Positions 36,080-45,471 of a stretch of DNA of 64,000 bases are shown in pieces. The notes below the pieces were generated by a model that was not told the DNA's origin, did no database searches, and saw only the letters and a program-made list of their open reading frames with translations. Source of the DNA: Ureibacillus massiliensis 4400831 = CIP 108448 = CCUG 49529 (GTDB lineage Bacteria; Bacillota; Bacilli; Bacillales_A; Planococcaceae); NCBI RefSeq assembly GCF_000772965.1, contig NZ_JPVQ01000009.1, forward strand, positions 1 through 64,000. The letters are read 5' to 3'. The translations under genes were made by a program, and so were the position numbers. The first letter of the stretch is position 1, and each line of letters opens with the position of its first letter.

Positions 36080-37291
36080 ATGAGAGATATACTAATAATT
36101 GCAAATTTTACTGACGCTCCTAGTGAAAAAGGTAATAATCGATTTCACTATTTAGCTGAGGAGATTAATAAAACAGGAAATGTAGAGTTGGTAACCAGTA
36201 GTTTTTCACATGATAAAAAAATTCAAAGAACAGTTACTATGGAACAATTAAAAACTGCGTCATACAAATTTACTATGCTCTATGAACCGTCCTATAAAAA
36301 AAATGTTTCATTGAGGAGATTATATTGTCATTATATTCTAGGGAAAAATCTTGAAAAATATTTAAGAGAAAGAAAACTTCCTGATGTAATTTATTGCGCA
36401 GTACCATCCCTAGAGGTTGGAAAAGTTGCAGCAAGTTATGCAATGAAAAATAATATAAAGTTTATTATTGATATTCAAGATTTATGGCCAGAAGCATTTA
36501 GAATGGTTTTTAATGTTCCACTTTTGAATAAGTTATTTTTTTACCCACTAAAACAAAAAGCAAACTTCATTTATTCATCGGCTGACGAAATAATAGCAGT
36601 ATCCCAAACCTATTTAAAAAAAGTATTAAAAGTGAATAGGAAAGTAAAAAAAGGACTAAGTGTATATTTAGGAACTGACCTTTCAACATTTGATAATTTA
36701 GCGGAAAAAGAAAAGCTAACAATAAAACCTAATAATGAATTATGGCTAGGTTATGTAGGAACTTTAGGTCATAGCTATGATATTAAAACGGTTTTAGATG
36801 CATTAAAACTATTACAGAATAAAGGCATTCATAATATTAAATTTATTATTATGGGTGACGGACCACTAAAAAGTGAGTTTGAAGAATATGCCTATAAACT
36901 TGGGGTGAATGCTGAATTCACTGGGAGGCTTTCTTATCGGAAAATGGTATGCATTCTAAAACAATGTGATATTGCAGTTAATCCTATCAGTAAAGGAGCT
37001 GCACAAAGTATTATCAATAAACACGCTGACTATGCTGCTGCTGGATTACCTGTTCTGAATACACAAGAATGCTCTGAATATAGAAATTTGGTTGAAGAGT
37101 ACAAAATGGGGTTTAACTGCGAAAACAGAAATAGTAGAGATTTAGCAGAGAAGTTATTCATTTTATATGAGGATGATATTCTAAGAGAAAATATGGGTCA
37201 AAATAGTAGGAAATTAGCAGAGGAAAAATTTAATAGATTAAAAACATATTCACAAATTCTAACGCTAATTAATAAAGACCAAAGAACTTAA
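36080..37291 (+). CDS. Glycosyltransferase, GT4 family (WbuB-like)
   Basis: A 403-residue GT-B glycosyltransferase. The N-terminal half includes VIYCAVPSLEVGKVAA and FIIDIQDLWPEAF, the C-terminal half LGYVGTLGHSYDIKTVLDAL, FIIMGDGPLKSEFEEYA and a late donor-binding region (NKHADYAAAGLPVLNTQECSEY). This pattern is common in enzymes adding an amino-sugar to lipid-linked intermediates. It is the first of two adjacent glycosyltransferases, so the repeat unit likely has at least three sugars including the initiating one. ATGAGGT serves as ribosome site. Confidence 0.85.
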   Translation: MRDILIIANFTDAPSEKGNNRFHYLAEEINKTGNVELVTSSFSHDKKIQRTVTMEQLKTASYKFTMLYEPSYKKNVSLRRLYCHYILGKNLEKYLRERKLPDVIYCAVPSLEVGKVAASYAMKNNIKFIIDIQDLWPEAFRMVFNVPLLNKLFFYPLKQKANFIYSSADEIIAVSQTYLKKVLKVNRKVKKGLSVYLGTDLSTFDNLAEKEKLTIKPNNELWLGYVGTLGHSYDIKTVLDALKLLQNKGIHNIKFIIMGDGPLKSEFEEYAYKLGVNAEFTGRLSYRKMVCILKQCDIAVNPISKGAAQSIINKHADYAAAGLPVLNTQECSEYRNLVEEYKMGFNCENRNSRDLAEKLFILYEDDILRENMGQNSRKLAEEKFNRLKTYSQILTLINKDQRT

Positions 37292-37306
37292 TGGTGGTGT
37301 TGTTCC

Positions 37307-38410
37307 ATGAATTTACTATACATTTCATGCTTATCTGGTAATTATTCTCACGGTCTAACTTATAGTGTACCAGCACAGATTGAAAGTCAAAGTAAAATTG
37401 ATAATGTTTATTGGTTAAACTTAAACCAGGAATATAAAAATATAAATACTACACATGTAGAATGTAACAAAATTGAAGAACCTTTAAAATTCGAGTTGTC
37501 TAATCTTCCTCCACCATTTAATAAACCAGATCTTGTTATTTTTGAGGGTGTTTATTTTATTTCCTATTGGAAATTAGCAATATCTCTCAAAAAACTCAAT
37601 ATACCGTACATTATAGTTCCCAGAAGTTCGTTAACGAAACAGGCACAGCAAAAAAAACTATTAAAAAAGATACTAGCTAATCTTCTTTTTTTTAATAGTT
37701 TTGTAAAAAACGCAGCTGCTATTCAATATCTCACTAAAGATGAATATTTATCGTCCGGTGAGAAATGGAATAATAACTATCTGATTATACCTAATGGAAT
37801 TAATAAAAAACAAACACTCAAGAAATATAGTTGTAAAAAGTTAAAAGGTATTTTTATAGGGAGATTAGATATATATCAAAAAGGAATAGATTTATTAATT
37901 GAGGCATGCTATCAATTAAAAAATGAAATGAAAAGCGCTGGTTGTTCTATAGATATCTATGGTCCTGAAGAAAATGGATCGAAAAGGAAAATTAAAGATT
38001 TATTATATAAGTATGGGTTAGATGAATACATTAAGGTTCATGATGAAATTTATCTTGAAAAAAAAGAAAAAGCTCTATTGGAAAGTGACTTCTTTATACT
38101 AACTTCACGTTTTGAAGGGCATCCGATGGGATTAATTGAAGCATTGTCATATGGAATACCATGCTTAGTGACAAAAGGGACAAATATGTCTGAGGAAATA
38201 AAAAATAATGCAGCTGGTTGGAATGCAAATACAGAAATAAAGAGTATTTCAAATGCAATTAAAGAAGTATTTAAGGATAGAAACATATTAAATATTAAGG
38301 GGAGAAATGCAATAAAGTTATCTCAGAAATACAATTGGGAAAATTTGGCTATAGAGAGCCGTTTGAAATATAATGAAATTTTAGAAATCTTAAAAACAGG
38401 GGGTAAGTAA
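37307..38410 (+). CDS. Glycosyltransferase, GT4 family
   Basis: A 367-residue GT-B glycosyltransferase with IPNGIN, the FIGRLDIYQKGIDLLIEACYQLK donor-domain start and the EX7E-type motif FFILTSRFEGHPMGLIEALSYGIPCLVT. Sugar specificity cannot be read from sequence. It starts 15 bases after the preceding glycosyltransferase (GGTGGTG site) and is followed 12 bases later by the polymerase gene. Confidence 0.85.
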   Translation: MNLLYISCLSGNYSHGLTYSVPAQIESQSKIDNVYWLNLNQEYKNINTTHVECNKIEEPLKFELSNLPPPFNKPDLVIFEGVYFISYWKLAISLKKLNIPYIIVPRSSLTKQAQQKKLLKKILANLLFFNSFVKNAAAIQYLTKDEYLSSGEKWNNNYLIIPNGINKKQTLKKYSCKKLKGIFIGRLDIYQKGIDLLIEACYQLKNEMKSAGCSIDIYGPEENGSKRKIKDLLYKYGLDEYIKVHDEIYLEKKEKALLESDFFILTSRFEGHPMGLIEALSYGIPCLVTKGTNMSEEIKNNAAGWNANTEIKSISNAIKEVFKDRNILNIKGRNAIKLSQKYNWENLAIESRLKYNEILEILKTGGK

Positions 38411-38422
38411 AGGGGAAGTTTA

Positions 38423-39577
38423 ATGGGGATATATGTAATTTTATCATTTTACTATCTTATGTCTATTATAGTTGAATCTACATTTAAATTAAAATTAAAA
38501 AAAAAAAATTCAGAAATTTGGATTTTTGTTCTGATACTACCTCTTTTTTTTATAGCCGCATTTAGAGAGATAAATGTAGGAAATGACACTATTATTTATT
38601 ATAAATCATATGAAATAATTTCACAGGAAGATTTCTTTGGAAAAACAAATTCAGTATTTGAAATAGGATATATTTTATTAGTAAAAGTAATAAGTAGACT
38701 AGGATTTGACTATCATGCATTTCAAGTAATTATTACCTTTTTTATTTATTATGTTTTTAGTACTACTATAAAAAAATATTCAATGAGTCCAGCTATTAGT
38801 ATATTAATCTTTTTTAGTATGAATATGTTTTTTGACACAATGAATATTACGAGAACATATTTAGCCATTTCGATTCTATTTTTATCTCTTAAATATATTG
38901 AAGAAAGAAAACCCTTTAAATTCTCCTTTTATGTAATTATTGCGTCATTATTTCATACATCTGCGTTAGTTTTTTTTACTCTATACCTATTTGCACAAAT
39001 AAAATGGTCATATAAAAATTTAATTGAAATATTAACTTTGGCAGTTATAGTAACCCTTTTCTTTGACCATATTGTTAGCTTATTTGTAAGTATGACAGGT
39101 AGATATTCTGATTATCTATCAAGTCAGTATTTTATTTTTGAGGATAATATAGCTGTTTATATCAGTTTGTTGATTAATACTATTTTCTTAATTCTTGGAT
39201 TATTAACGAAATTACCCCAAGATGATATAAACTTTTCACAAAAAAACCATATTAACGAAAATAAAAAGATATTCGATCAAAAAATATCTTCGGGTTTAAT
39301 TGAAAGAAGCAATATCTGGTTTGCTGCTATGGTTATTACGTTTGTAATTTCTGTTGCAGGTCTTAATTCTACAATTATGGGCAGGGTTGGAATCTATTTT
39401 TCAGTTTTATATATAATATTTATCCCAGATATATTAACTAAAATCAGAGAAATTAAGATTCGTTCTTTGGTTGCAGTCATTATAATATTGGGTTTATTGT
39501 TATATTTTTATGTTATTCTTCTATTTCGACCAAACTGGTATGGTGTGGTTCCATACAATTGGTTTTTGTACAGTTAA
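38423..39577 (+). CDS. EpsG/Wzy-like polysaccharide polymerase
   Basis: A 384-residue membrane protein with about ten hydrophobic segments. Near the N terminus, after the first helices, lies AAFREINVGNDTIIYYKSY, the (R)xxxVGxDTxxY motif of EpsG-family polymerases, and FHTSALVFF is another family block. It probably joins repeat units outside the membrane (Wzy step), working with the Wzx flippase and Wzz regulator of the same locus. The reading frame is very AT-rich, with long A runs. AAGGGGAAG precedes the ATG. Confidence 0.82.
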   Translation: MGIYVILSFYYLMSIIVESTFKLKLKKKNSEIWIFVLILPLFFIAAFREINVGNDTIIYYKSYEIISQEDFFGKTNSVFEIGYILLVKVISRLGFDYHAFQVIITFFIYYVFSTTIKKYSMSPAISILIFFSMNMFFDTMNITRTYLAISILFLSLKYIEERKPFKFSFYVIIASLFHTSALVFFTLYLFAQIKWSYKNLIEILTLAVIVTLFFDHIVSLFVSMTGRYSDYLSSQYFIFEDNIAVYISLLINTIFLILGLLTKLPQDDINFSQKNHINENKKIFDQKISSGLIERSNIWFAAMVITFVISVAGLNSTIMGRVGIYFSVLYIIFIPDILTKIREIKIRSLVAVIIILGLLLYFYVILLFRPNWYGVVPYNWFLYS

Positions 39578-39671
39578 AAATGCTATATTGTCTCATGAAA
39601 TTTTTATTGTATATAAAAAATACAATTGTTATATATAACAATTGAAACAACTTAATTAGAGGGAGTAGACA

Positions 39672-40523
39672 ATGAGACTATTTTTAATTAATACTTTTCG
39701 TTTTATCCCTGACTCTATTTACTTAAAACTCCTATTTTATAAAAACGTAAAAAAATTCTTAAATTTGAAAACTCCAACTACATTTAATGAAAAATTACAA
39801 TGGCTAAAATTGAATGACCGTAAACAAGAATATACAAAATTAGTAGATAAATATGAAGTTAGAAATTTTATAAAAGAAAAAATTGGTGAAAAATATTTGA
39901 TTCCATTGTTAGCAGTTTGGAATAATGCCTCTGAAATTGATTTTAGTAAATTGCCAAATCAATTTGTACTCAAATGTAATCATGATTCAAGTAGTGCGAT
40001 AATTTGTAAAGATAAAAGGAAAATAAACATACAAGAAACAGTTAAGAAGCTTAATAGAAATTTAAAACAAAATGCTTATTGGTATGGTAGAGAGTGGCCA
40101 TATAAAAACGTTAAACCACTTATAATAGCAGAAGAATTTTTAGAGGAAGAAATTAATCAGCCATTAGTTGATTATAAGGTTTTATGTTTTAATGGGAAAG
40201 CTAAATTTGTTCAGGTTCATTGTGGTCGTGGTACAGAAAATTACACACTAGATTTTTACGATCTAGAATGGAATCATACTACGATAGGGCAAAAAGGTAT
40301 TAACCTTTCAAAGGTTCCATTAAACAAACCTGTTTTTCTTAAGAAAATGATATTTTTATCTGAGATATTAGCTAAAGATTTTATTCATGTAAGAGTGGAT
40401 TGGTATTTTGTTAAAAATCAACTTTACTTTGGAGAACTAACTTTTTTTGACGGTTCAGGTTTTTTGCCCTTTTCTAAAACTCATGATGATGTCTTGTTAG
40501 GAAATTTAATAAATATTCAATAG
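39672..40523 (+). CDS. TupA-like ATP-grasp ligase
   Basis: A 283-residue protein matching the TupA-like ATP-grasp group: N-terminal LLFYKNVKKFLNLKTPTTFNEKLQWLKLNDR, KYEVRNFIKEKIGEKYLIPLL, FVLKCNHDSS, LIIAEEFLE, DYKVLCFNGKAKFVQVHCGRG and VRVDWYFVKNQLYFGELTFFDGSGF. TupA was named for teichuronopeptide synthesis in alkaliphilic Bacillus, where amino acids are linked to a uronic-acid polymer. Here UDP-glucuronate genes lie 2-3 kb downstream. I infer that it attaches an amino acid or amine to a sugar acid of the polymer. GAGGGAG precedes the ATG. Confidence 0.82.
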   Translation: MRLFLINTFRFIPDSIYLKLLFYKNVKKFLNLKTPTTFNEKLQWLKLNDRKQEYTKLVDKYEVRNFIKEKIGEKYLIPLLAVWNNASEIDFSKLPNQFVLKCNHDSSSAIICKDKRKINIQETVKKLNRNLKQNAYWYGREWPYKNVKPLIIAEEFLEEEINQPLVDYKVLCFNGKAKFVQVHCGRGTENYTLDFYDLEWNHTTIGQKGINLSKVPLNKPVFLKKMIFLSEILAKDFIHVRVDWYFVKNQLYFGELTFFDGSGFLPFSKTHDDVLLGNLINIQ

Positions 40524-40671
40524 ATTACGGGAAAGACGAAGAAATGATTACTATTTCTTATTTAAATATTGGCTGGATAATTTACTTATTACTCTTTGAA
40601 ACTTTCTATTTGAGATCCTTAGATAAAAGAGATCAATGATACTAAATACATGTAAATAGAGGTGACAAGAG

Positions 40672-42141
40672 TTGATAAGTGTTGAATTAAATAAAAAAGT
40701 TAGAAACGGGACTAAATGGTCATTTATTGCTGAAGTCTTTTCAAAACTTATGATACCAATTACAACCATGGTTTTGGCCAGAATTTTAACACCCGAAATG
40801 TTTGGTATCGTTACTACTATTGTAATGATTATTAGTTTTGCAGAAATGATTTCTGATGCTGGATTCCAGAAGTTTCTGGTACAAAGAGAGTTTTCTACGT
40901 TAAAAGAAAAAGAAGAAAGTACATGTGTGGCCTTTTGGACTAATATTTTTATAGCTTTTACAATGTGGGGACTAATTGTAATTTTTAGTGAGCAACTAGC
41001 TAGTTTAGTAGGAAATCCAGGTTTTGGTCATGTTATATCGATAGCGGGAATTTCATTACCATTAACAGCATTCTCAAGTATACAAATGGCATTACTTAAA
41101 AGAGATTTTGATTTTAAATCCATATTTTATGTCCGCTTAATTGGTGATTTTATTCCCATTTTCATTACTATCCCCTTAGCATTAATTTTTAACAATTATT
41201 GGGCGCTTATAATTGGAACAATCGCAACTAATATTTCTAATGCAATTATCTTTAAAATACGATCAAAGTGGAAACCAAAGCTTTTTTATGACTTTAAAGT
41301 ATTAAAGAAAATGTTTTCATTTAGTTCATGGTCATTAGTCGAAGAAATTACAATATGGTCTACTTTATATATTGGAACTTTTTTGGTAAGTAGTTTTTTA
41401 AGTCTTTATTATCTTGGAATCTATAAAAATGCAATGGGGATTGTAAATCAGATAATGGCAATAATTGCAGGTGCTTTAATGCCAATTGTCTTCTCGACAT
41501 TATCTAGGTTACAAGATGAGCCGGGGAAGATTGTTTATGTGTTTCTTAAATTCCAACGATTAGTAGCTATTTTTGTACTACCTTTAGGTGTAGGTATATT
41601 TATGTATCGAGATATTCTTACATACTTACTTTTAGGAAATCAGTGGAATGAGGCAAGTGAATTTATAGGACTATGGGGATTAATGAGCTCTTTAACAATT
41701 GTTTTTGGGTATCTTTCAAGTGAACTCTATCGTGCTTTAGGAAAGCCAAAGCTTTCAGTGTTAGCTCAAGTGTTATATCTATTATTTCTTATCCCGGTAT
41801 TAATAATAACTGCTCAAATTAGTTTTAGTGCATTATATATTGCCAGATCATTATTAATAGTAGTATCTATTTTTATTGATATGTTTTTTGTATGGTTCGC
41901 AATAAAAATCAATCCCATTAAACTTTTATCAAATGTATTTCCATTAATAATAAGTTCTTGTTTAATGGGTTTATTTGCGTTTGGTTTACGACAACTTAGC
42001 CAAAATATATATTTGGTGATAGTTTCAATAGTTCTCTGTATCATATTCTATTTTTCTATTATTATGATCTTTAAAAATATACGTCATGAACTTATAAATG
42101 TTATAAAACCTTTTTCTGAAATTGGATATAAAAGTGTTTAA
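40672..42141 (+). CDS. Polysaccharide flippase (Wzx/TuaB-like)
   Basis: A 489-residue MOP-superfamily exporter with about fourteen membrane segments, starting with NGTKWSFIAEVFSKLMIPITTMVLARILTPEMFGIV and an ADAGFQKFLVQRE-type block (MISDAGFQKFLVQRE) typical of TuaB/WzxC transporters. It moves lipid-linked repeat units across the membrane. Start is TTG 40672 with AGAGGTGA before it. TuaB moves teichuronic acid units in B. subtilis, in line with the uronate genes here. Confidence 0.88.
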   Translation: MISVELNKKVRNGTKWSFIAEVFSKLMIPITTMVLARILTPEMFGIVTTIVMIISFAEMISDAGFQKFLVQREFSTLKEKEESTCVAFWTNIFIAFTMWGLIVIFSEQLASLVGNPGFGHVISIAGISLPLTAFSSIQMALLKRDFDFKSIFYVRLIGDFIPIFITIPLALIFNNYWALIIGTIATNISNAIIFKIRSKWKPKLFYDFKVLKKMFSFSSWSLVEEITIWSTLYIGTFLVSSFLSLYYLGIYKNAMGIVNQIMAIIAGALMPIVFSTLSRLQDEPGKIVYVFLKFQRLVAIFVLPLGVGIFMYRDILTYLLLGNQWNEASEFIGLWGLMSSLTIVFGYLSSELYRALGKPKLSVLAQVLYLLFLIPVLIITAQISFSALYIARSLLIVVSIFIDMFFVWFAIKINPIKLLSNVFPLIISSCLMGLFAFGLRQLSQNIYLVIVSIVLCIIFYFSIIMIFKNIRHELINVIKPFSEIGYKSV

Positions 42142-42262
42142 TAGAAGTAAAACTTTAGAAAAAAACTAATTACCGCAGACTTTTCAACTGGAGGAAGGAA
42201 GTCAATTTCTGAATCAGTATCTTAATCTAGATAAGATTTATTTTTATAAAAGGAGGTAATAA

Positions 42263-43639
42263 ATGTATAAGATAGCTGTAGCAGGAACCGGCTATGTTGG
42301 CTTGGTAGCAGGCGTATGTTTTGCAGAAGTTGGTCACAAAGTAATTTGTGTAGATATTGATGAGAAAAAAGTGGATCTTATGAAATCTGGTATCGTACCA
42401 TTCTACGAACCTGGACTAGAAGATTTAATGATAAAAAACTACGCTGCTGGTAGAATCGATTTTACAACAGATTATATGCAAGCATATAGGGAGGCAGATA
42501 CTATATTTATTGGTGTAGGAACTCCAGAAAGAGAAGATGGATCTGCAAACCTTTCCTATATAGCAAATGTAGCAAGACAAATTGCCGAGTCTATTATTAA
42601 AGATTGTTTAATAGTTGTTAAATCAACAGTACCAGTAGGAACGAATGACAAAGTAGAACAATTTATAAAAGATTTTTTAGTTAACGACGTTAGAGTTGAG
42701 GTTGCGTCTAATCCTGAATTTCTTGCACAAGGGTCAGCTGTTAATGATACATTAAATGCAGAAAGAATTATAATAGGAACTGAAAGTAACTGGGCGGAAC
42801 AGGTACTAAAGAGTATTTATAAACCATACAATATACCAATCATTTCAGTCTCTAGACGGTCAGCGGAAATGATAAAATATGCATCTAATAATTTTCTAGC
42901 TCTTAAAATCTCTTTTATAAATGATATTGCAAATCTTTGTGAATTAGTTAATGCTGATATTCAAGAAGTTACTCTAGGGATGAGCTTTGATAGTCGAATT
43001 GGTAATAAGTTTTTAAATGCTGGAATTGGTTATGGAGGATCATGCTTCCCTAAAGATACGAAAGCACTTGATTATTTAGCAAAACAATTTGGTTATGAAC
43101 TAAAAACAGTTAAAGCTACTATGGATGTTAATAAAGAACAGCAGACGAAGCTTTTTAAAAAAGCAAGTCAAAGACTTATTACATTTAATAATATAAAAGT
43201 AGCTATATTAGGTTTAACATTTAAACCTGGGACAGACGATTTGAGAGAGTCAGCATCACTTGTAAATGTACCATTATTATTAGAACATGGCGCAAATATT
43301 TTTGCATTTGATCCCATAGGAGCTAAGAATTTCGCAAAAATTTATCCAGAAGGTAAAAATAGAAACGGGACGATCGCTTATGTTGAAAATGTAGAACAAG
43401 CTCTCATTGGGGCAAGTATCTGTTTTATTTTTACTGAATGGGATGAAGTGAAAGAAATACCACCTGAAAAGTTTAAAAAGCTAATGCAAACTCCTATTGT
43501 TTATGATGGAAGAAATATTTATAAAATTGATAATATGTCAGAGGTCGGTGTAGAGTATCACTCAATTGGAAGGAATAAGTCAAACACTAGACTGGCAAAG
43601 GAGTCTGAATATTATAAATTCAAAACCTACTTATCCTAA
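42263..43639 (+). CDS. ugd: UDP-glucose 6-dehydrogenase
   Basis: Oxidises UDP-glucose to UDP-glucuronate, the precursor for uronic-acid sugars. The 458-residue protein has the N-terminal NAD motif AGTGYVGLVAGVCFAEVGH, KSTVPVGTNDKVE, SNPEFLAQGSAVND and the catalytic cysteine in GGSCFPKDTKAL (about Cys261). Closest by design to TuaD/Ugd. AAAGGAGGT precedes the ATG. It probably overlaps or abuts the following epimerase gene, whose own start is atypical. Confidence 0.95.
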   Translation: MYKIAVAGTGYVGLVAGVCFAEVGHKVICVDIDEKKVDLMKSGIVPFYEPGLEDLMIKNYAAGRIDFTTDYMQAYREADTIFIGVGTPEREDGSANLSYIANVARQIAESIIKDCLIVVKSTVPVGTNDKVEQFIKDFLVNDVRVEVASNPEFLAQGSAVNDTLNAERIIIGTESNWAEQVLKSIYKPYNIPIISVSRRSAEMIKYASNNFLALKISFINDIANLCELVNADIQEVTLGMSFDSRIGNKFLNAGIGYGGSCFPKDTKALDYLAKQFGYELKTVKATMDVNKEQQTKLFKKASQRLITFNNIKVAILGLTFKPGTDDLRESASLVNVPLLLEHGANIFAFDPIGAKNFAKIYPEGKNRNGTIAYVENVEQALIGASICFIFTEWDEVKEIPPEKFKKLMQTPIVYDGRNIYKIDNMSEVGVEYHSIGRNKSNTRLAKESEYYKFKTYLS

Positions 43640-44648
43640 TAAAACATTTCTTATCACTGGGGCAGCTGGTTTTATTGGTTTTTTTTTATCTAAGAGTCTA
43701 TTATCACAAGATTATATAATAGTAGGAATTGACAATCTGAACGATTATTACGATGTGAAACTCAAGTATGCTCGTTTAGAAATACTATCACAATATCATA
43801 CCTTTACATTTATTAAAGGTGATATTTCAAATAAGCAGTTTATAACCGATATTTTTGAAGAATACAAGCCAAACATTGTTATAAATCTAGCTGCACAGGC
43901 GGGAGTAAGATATTCTTTAGAAAATCCAGATATCTATATTCAATCCAATATTATTGGTTTTTATAATATTCTAGAAGCATGTCGTTATAATCCAGTAGAT
44001 CATTTGTTATATGCTTCCTCTAGCTCAGTGTATGGATCTAATAAAAAAGTACCATTTGAAGAATCAGATTTTGTTGATAATCCTAATTCTTTATATGCCG
44101 CTACCAAAAAATCAAACGAACTAATGGCATATACTTACAGCAATTTGTATAAAATTCCTGCTACTGGCCTTCGCTTTTTTACAGTATATGGGCCTTATGG
44201 AAGACCTGATATGGCTTATTTTAATTTTACTAATCAATATTTTAAAGGAGAACCCATTAAAATTTATAATAATGGAGATATAAAAAATGACCTATATCGG
44301 GATTTCACCTATATAGAAGATATTATTGAAGGAATTGTTCGTCTTATCCAAGTTCCATCTAAGGAGGCCATTCCTCATCGCATTTTTAACATCGGAAATA
44401 ATAAACCTGAAAAACTGATGGTGTTTATTGAAACGCTAGAGACTGCTTTAAGTTGTGCTTTAGGAAAAAAGGTGATATTTGCTAAGAGGTTCGAACCTAT
44501 TGCACCGGGTGATGTTTCCACGACATATGCATCGACAAATCTATTGCAAGATGTTGTTGGATTTATACCTCGTACTTCTATCGAGGAAGGTTTAGAACTT
44601 TTCGCTAAGTGGTATGTTGATCATTATAATATGAAAACGAAAAAATAG
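43566..44648 (+). CDS. UDP-glucuronate 4-epimerase-like NAD-dependent epimerase
   Basis: Likely converts UDP-glucuronate to UDP-galacturonate (CapI/LpsL type). The extended SDR has FLITGAAGFIGFFLSKSLL, GIDNLNDYYDVKLKYARL (the DNLNDYYDxxLK segment diagnostic of UDP-uronate epimerases), ASSSSVYG, the YAATK catalytic pair and GPYGRPDMAYF. The start is unclear: TTG 43566 has no ribosome site and gives a 74-base overlap with ugd, while AAAGGAG at 43597-43603 is followed at suitable distance only by ATT (43611) or ATA (43614). The true protein probably starts near 43611 with about 345 residues. Confidence 0.85.
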   Translation: MEGISQTLDWQRSLNIINSKPTYPNKTFLITGAAGFIGFFLSKSLLSQDYIIVGIDNLNDYYDVKLKYARLEILSQYHTFTFIKGDISNKQFITDIFEEYKPNIVINLAAQAGVRYSLENPDIYIQSNIIGFYNILEACRYNPVDHLLYASSSSVYGSNKKVPFEESDFVDNPNSLYAATKKSNELMAYTYSNLYKIPATGLRFFTVYGPYGRPDMAYFNFTNQYFKGEPIKIYNNGDIKNDLYRDFTYIEDIIEGIVRLIQVPSKEAIPHRIFNIGNNKPEKLMVFIETLETALSCALGKKVIFAKRFEPIAPGDVSTTYASTNLLQDVVGFIPRTSIEEGLELFAKWYVDHYNMKTKK

Positions 44649-44740
44649 ACGATAGAAATGTGTATATTGATGACAAAATATAGAACTAAGTTTATTAGAA
44701 AGACACTATAATTTTGAAATAGCTCCTAGGAGGAAATTTA

Positions 44741-45469
44741 TTGGGGGAAACTATTAATCTAAAACTATTATTAAAAATAATAAAAAAGAGACTATTTCTA
44801 ATCTCTAGTGTGATGATTTTTGGAGCAGGGGTAGGTTTTATACTATCCTTTTATATCTTACAACCAGTTTATCATGCTGAGACTCAGATTTTAGTTAACC
44901 AAAAAATCAGCGGACAAGATGGATATGTTTGGTCTCAATGGGAAACTGAATTACAATTAATAGATACTTATAATGTAATTATTAAAAGTCCTGCAATTAT
45001 AGATAAAGTAATTAGCGAATTAGATTTAAATATTACATCCAAAGAGTTATCTGAGCAAATTTCGGTGACAAATGAAGACAATTCGAAAGTTGTGAATCTT
45101 ATAGTTGAAGACCCAGCTCCTGAACTAGCTGTTCATATTGCGAATACGGTTGCATCGGTATTCAAAAATGAAATTCCTAATTTAATGAGCGTAGACAATA
45201 TAAATATTTTATCAGAAGCAACACTTAGCGAGAACCCTAGTCCTATTAAGCCTAATAAGATACTAATTATAGCAATAGCAATTACAATGGGACTGATTAT
45301 CGGTGTCGGTTTAGTATTAACATTAGAGTTAATAGATACGAGAGTTAGGAGTGAACAGGAAGTTGAAGATTTACTAGGTTTACCTATTATTGGAACAATT
45401 AGAACGGTCACTGAAAAGGATTTTAATATTACGTCGACTTTACCATCCCGTAAGAGGAGGGAAAAATAG
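44741..45469 (+). CDS. Wzz/CapA-type chain-length determinant and kinase activator
   Basis: A 242-residue PCP-family protein with two membrane helices (~20-42 and ~172-195) flanking an external domain, and a C-terminal cytoplasmic tail (IDTRVRSEQEVEDLLGLPIIGTI) that activates the separate BY-kinase, as in YwqC/EpsA/CapA of Firmicutes. Start is TTG 44741 after TAGGAGG. The kinase gene begins two bases after its stop. Confidence 0.92.
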   Translation: MGETINLKLLLKIIKKRLFLISSVMIFGAGVGFILSFYILQPVYHAETQILVNQKISGQDGYVWSQWETELQLIDTYNVIIKSPAIIDKVISELDLNITSKELSEQISVTNEDNSKVVNLIVEDPAPELAVHIANTVASVFKNEIPNLMSVDNINILSEATLSENPSPIKPNKILIIAIAITMGLIIGVGLVLTLELIDTRVRSEQEVEDLLGLPIIGTIRTVTEKDFNITSTLPSRKRREK

Positions 45470-45471
45470 GG

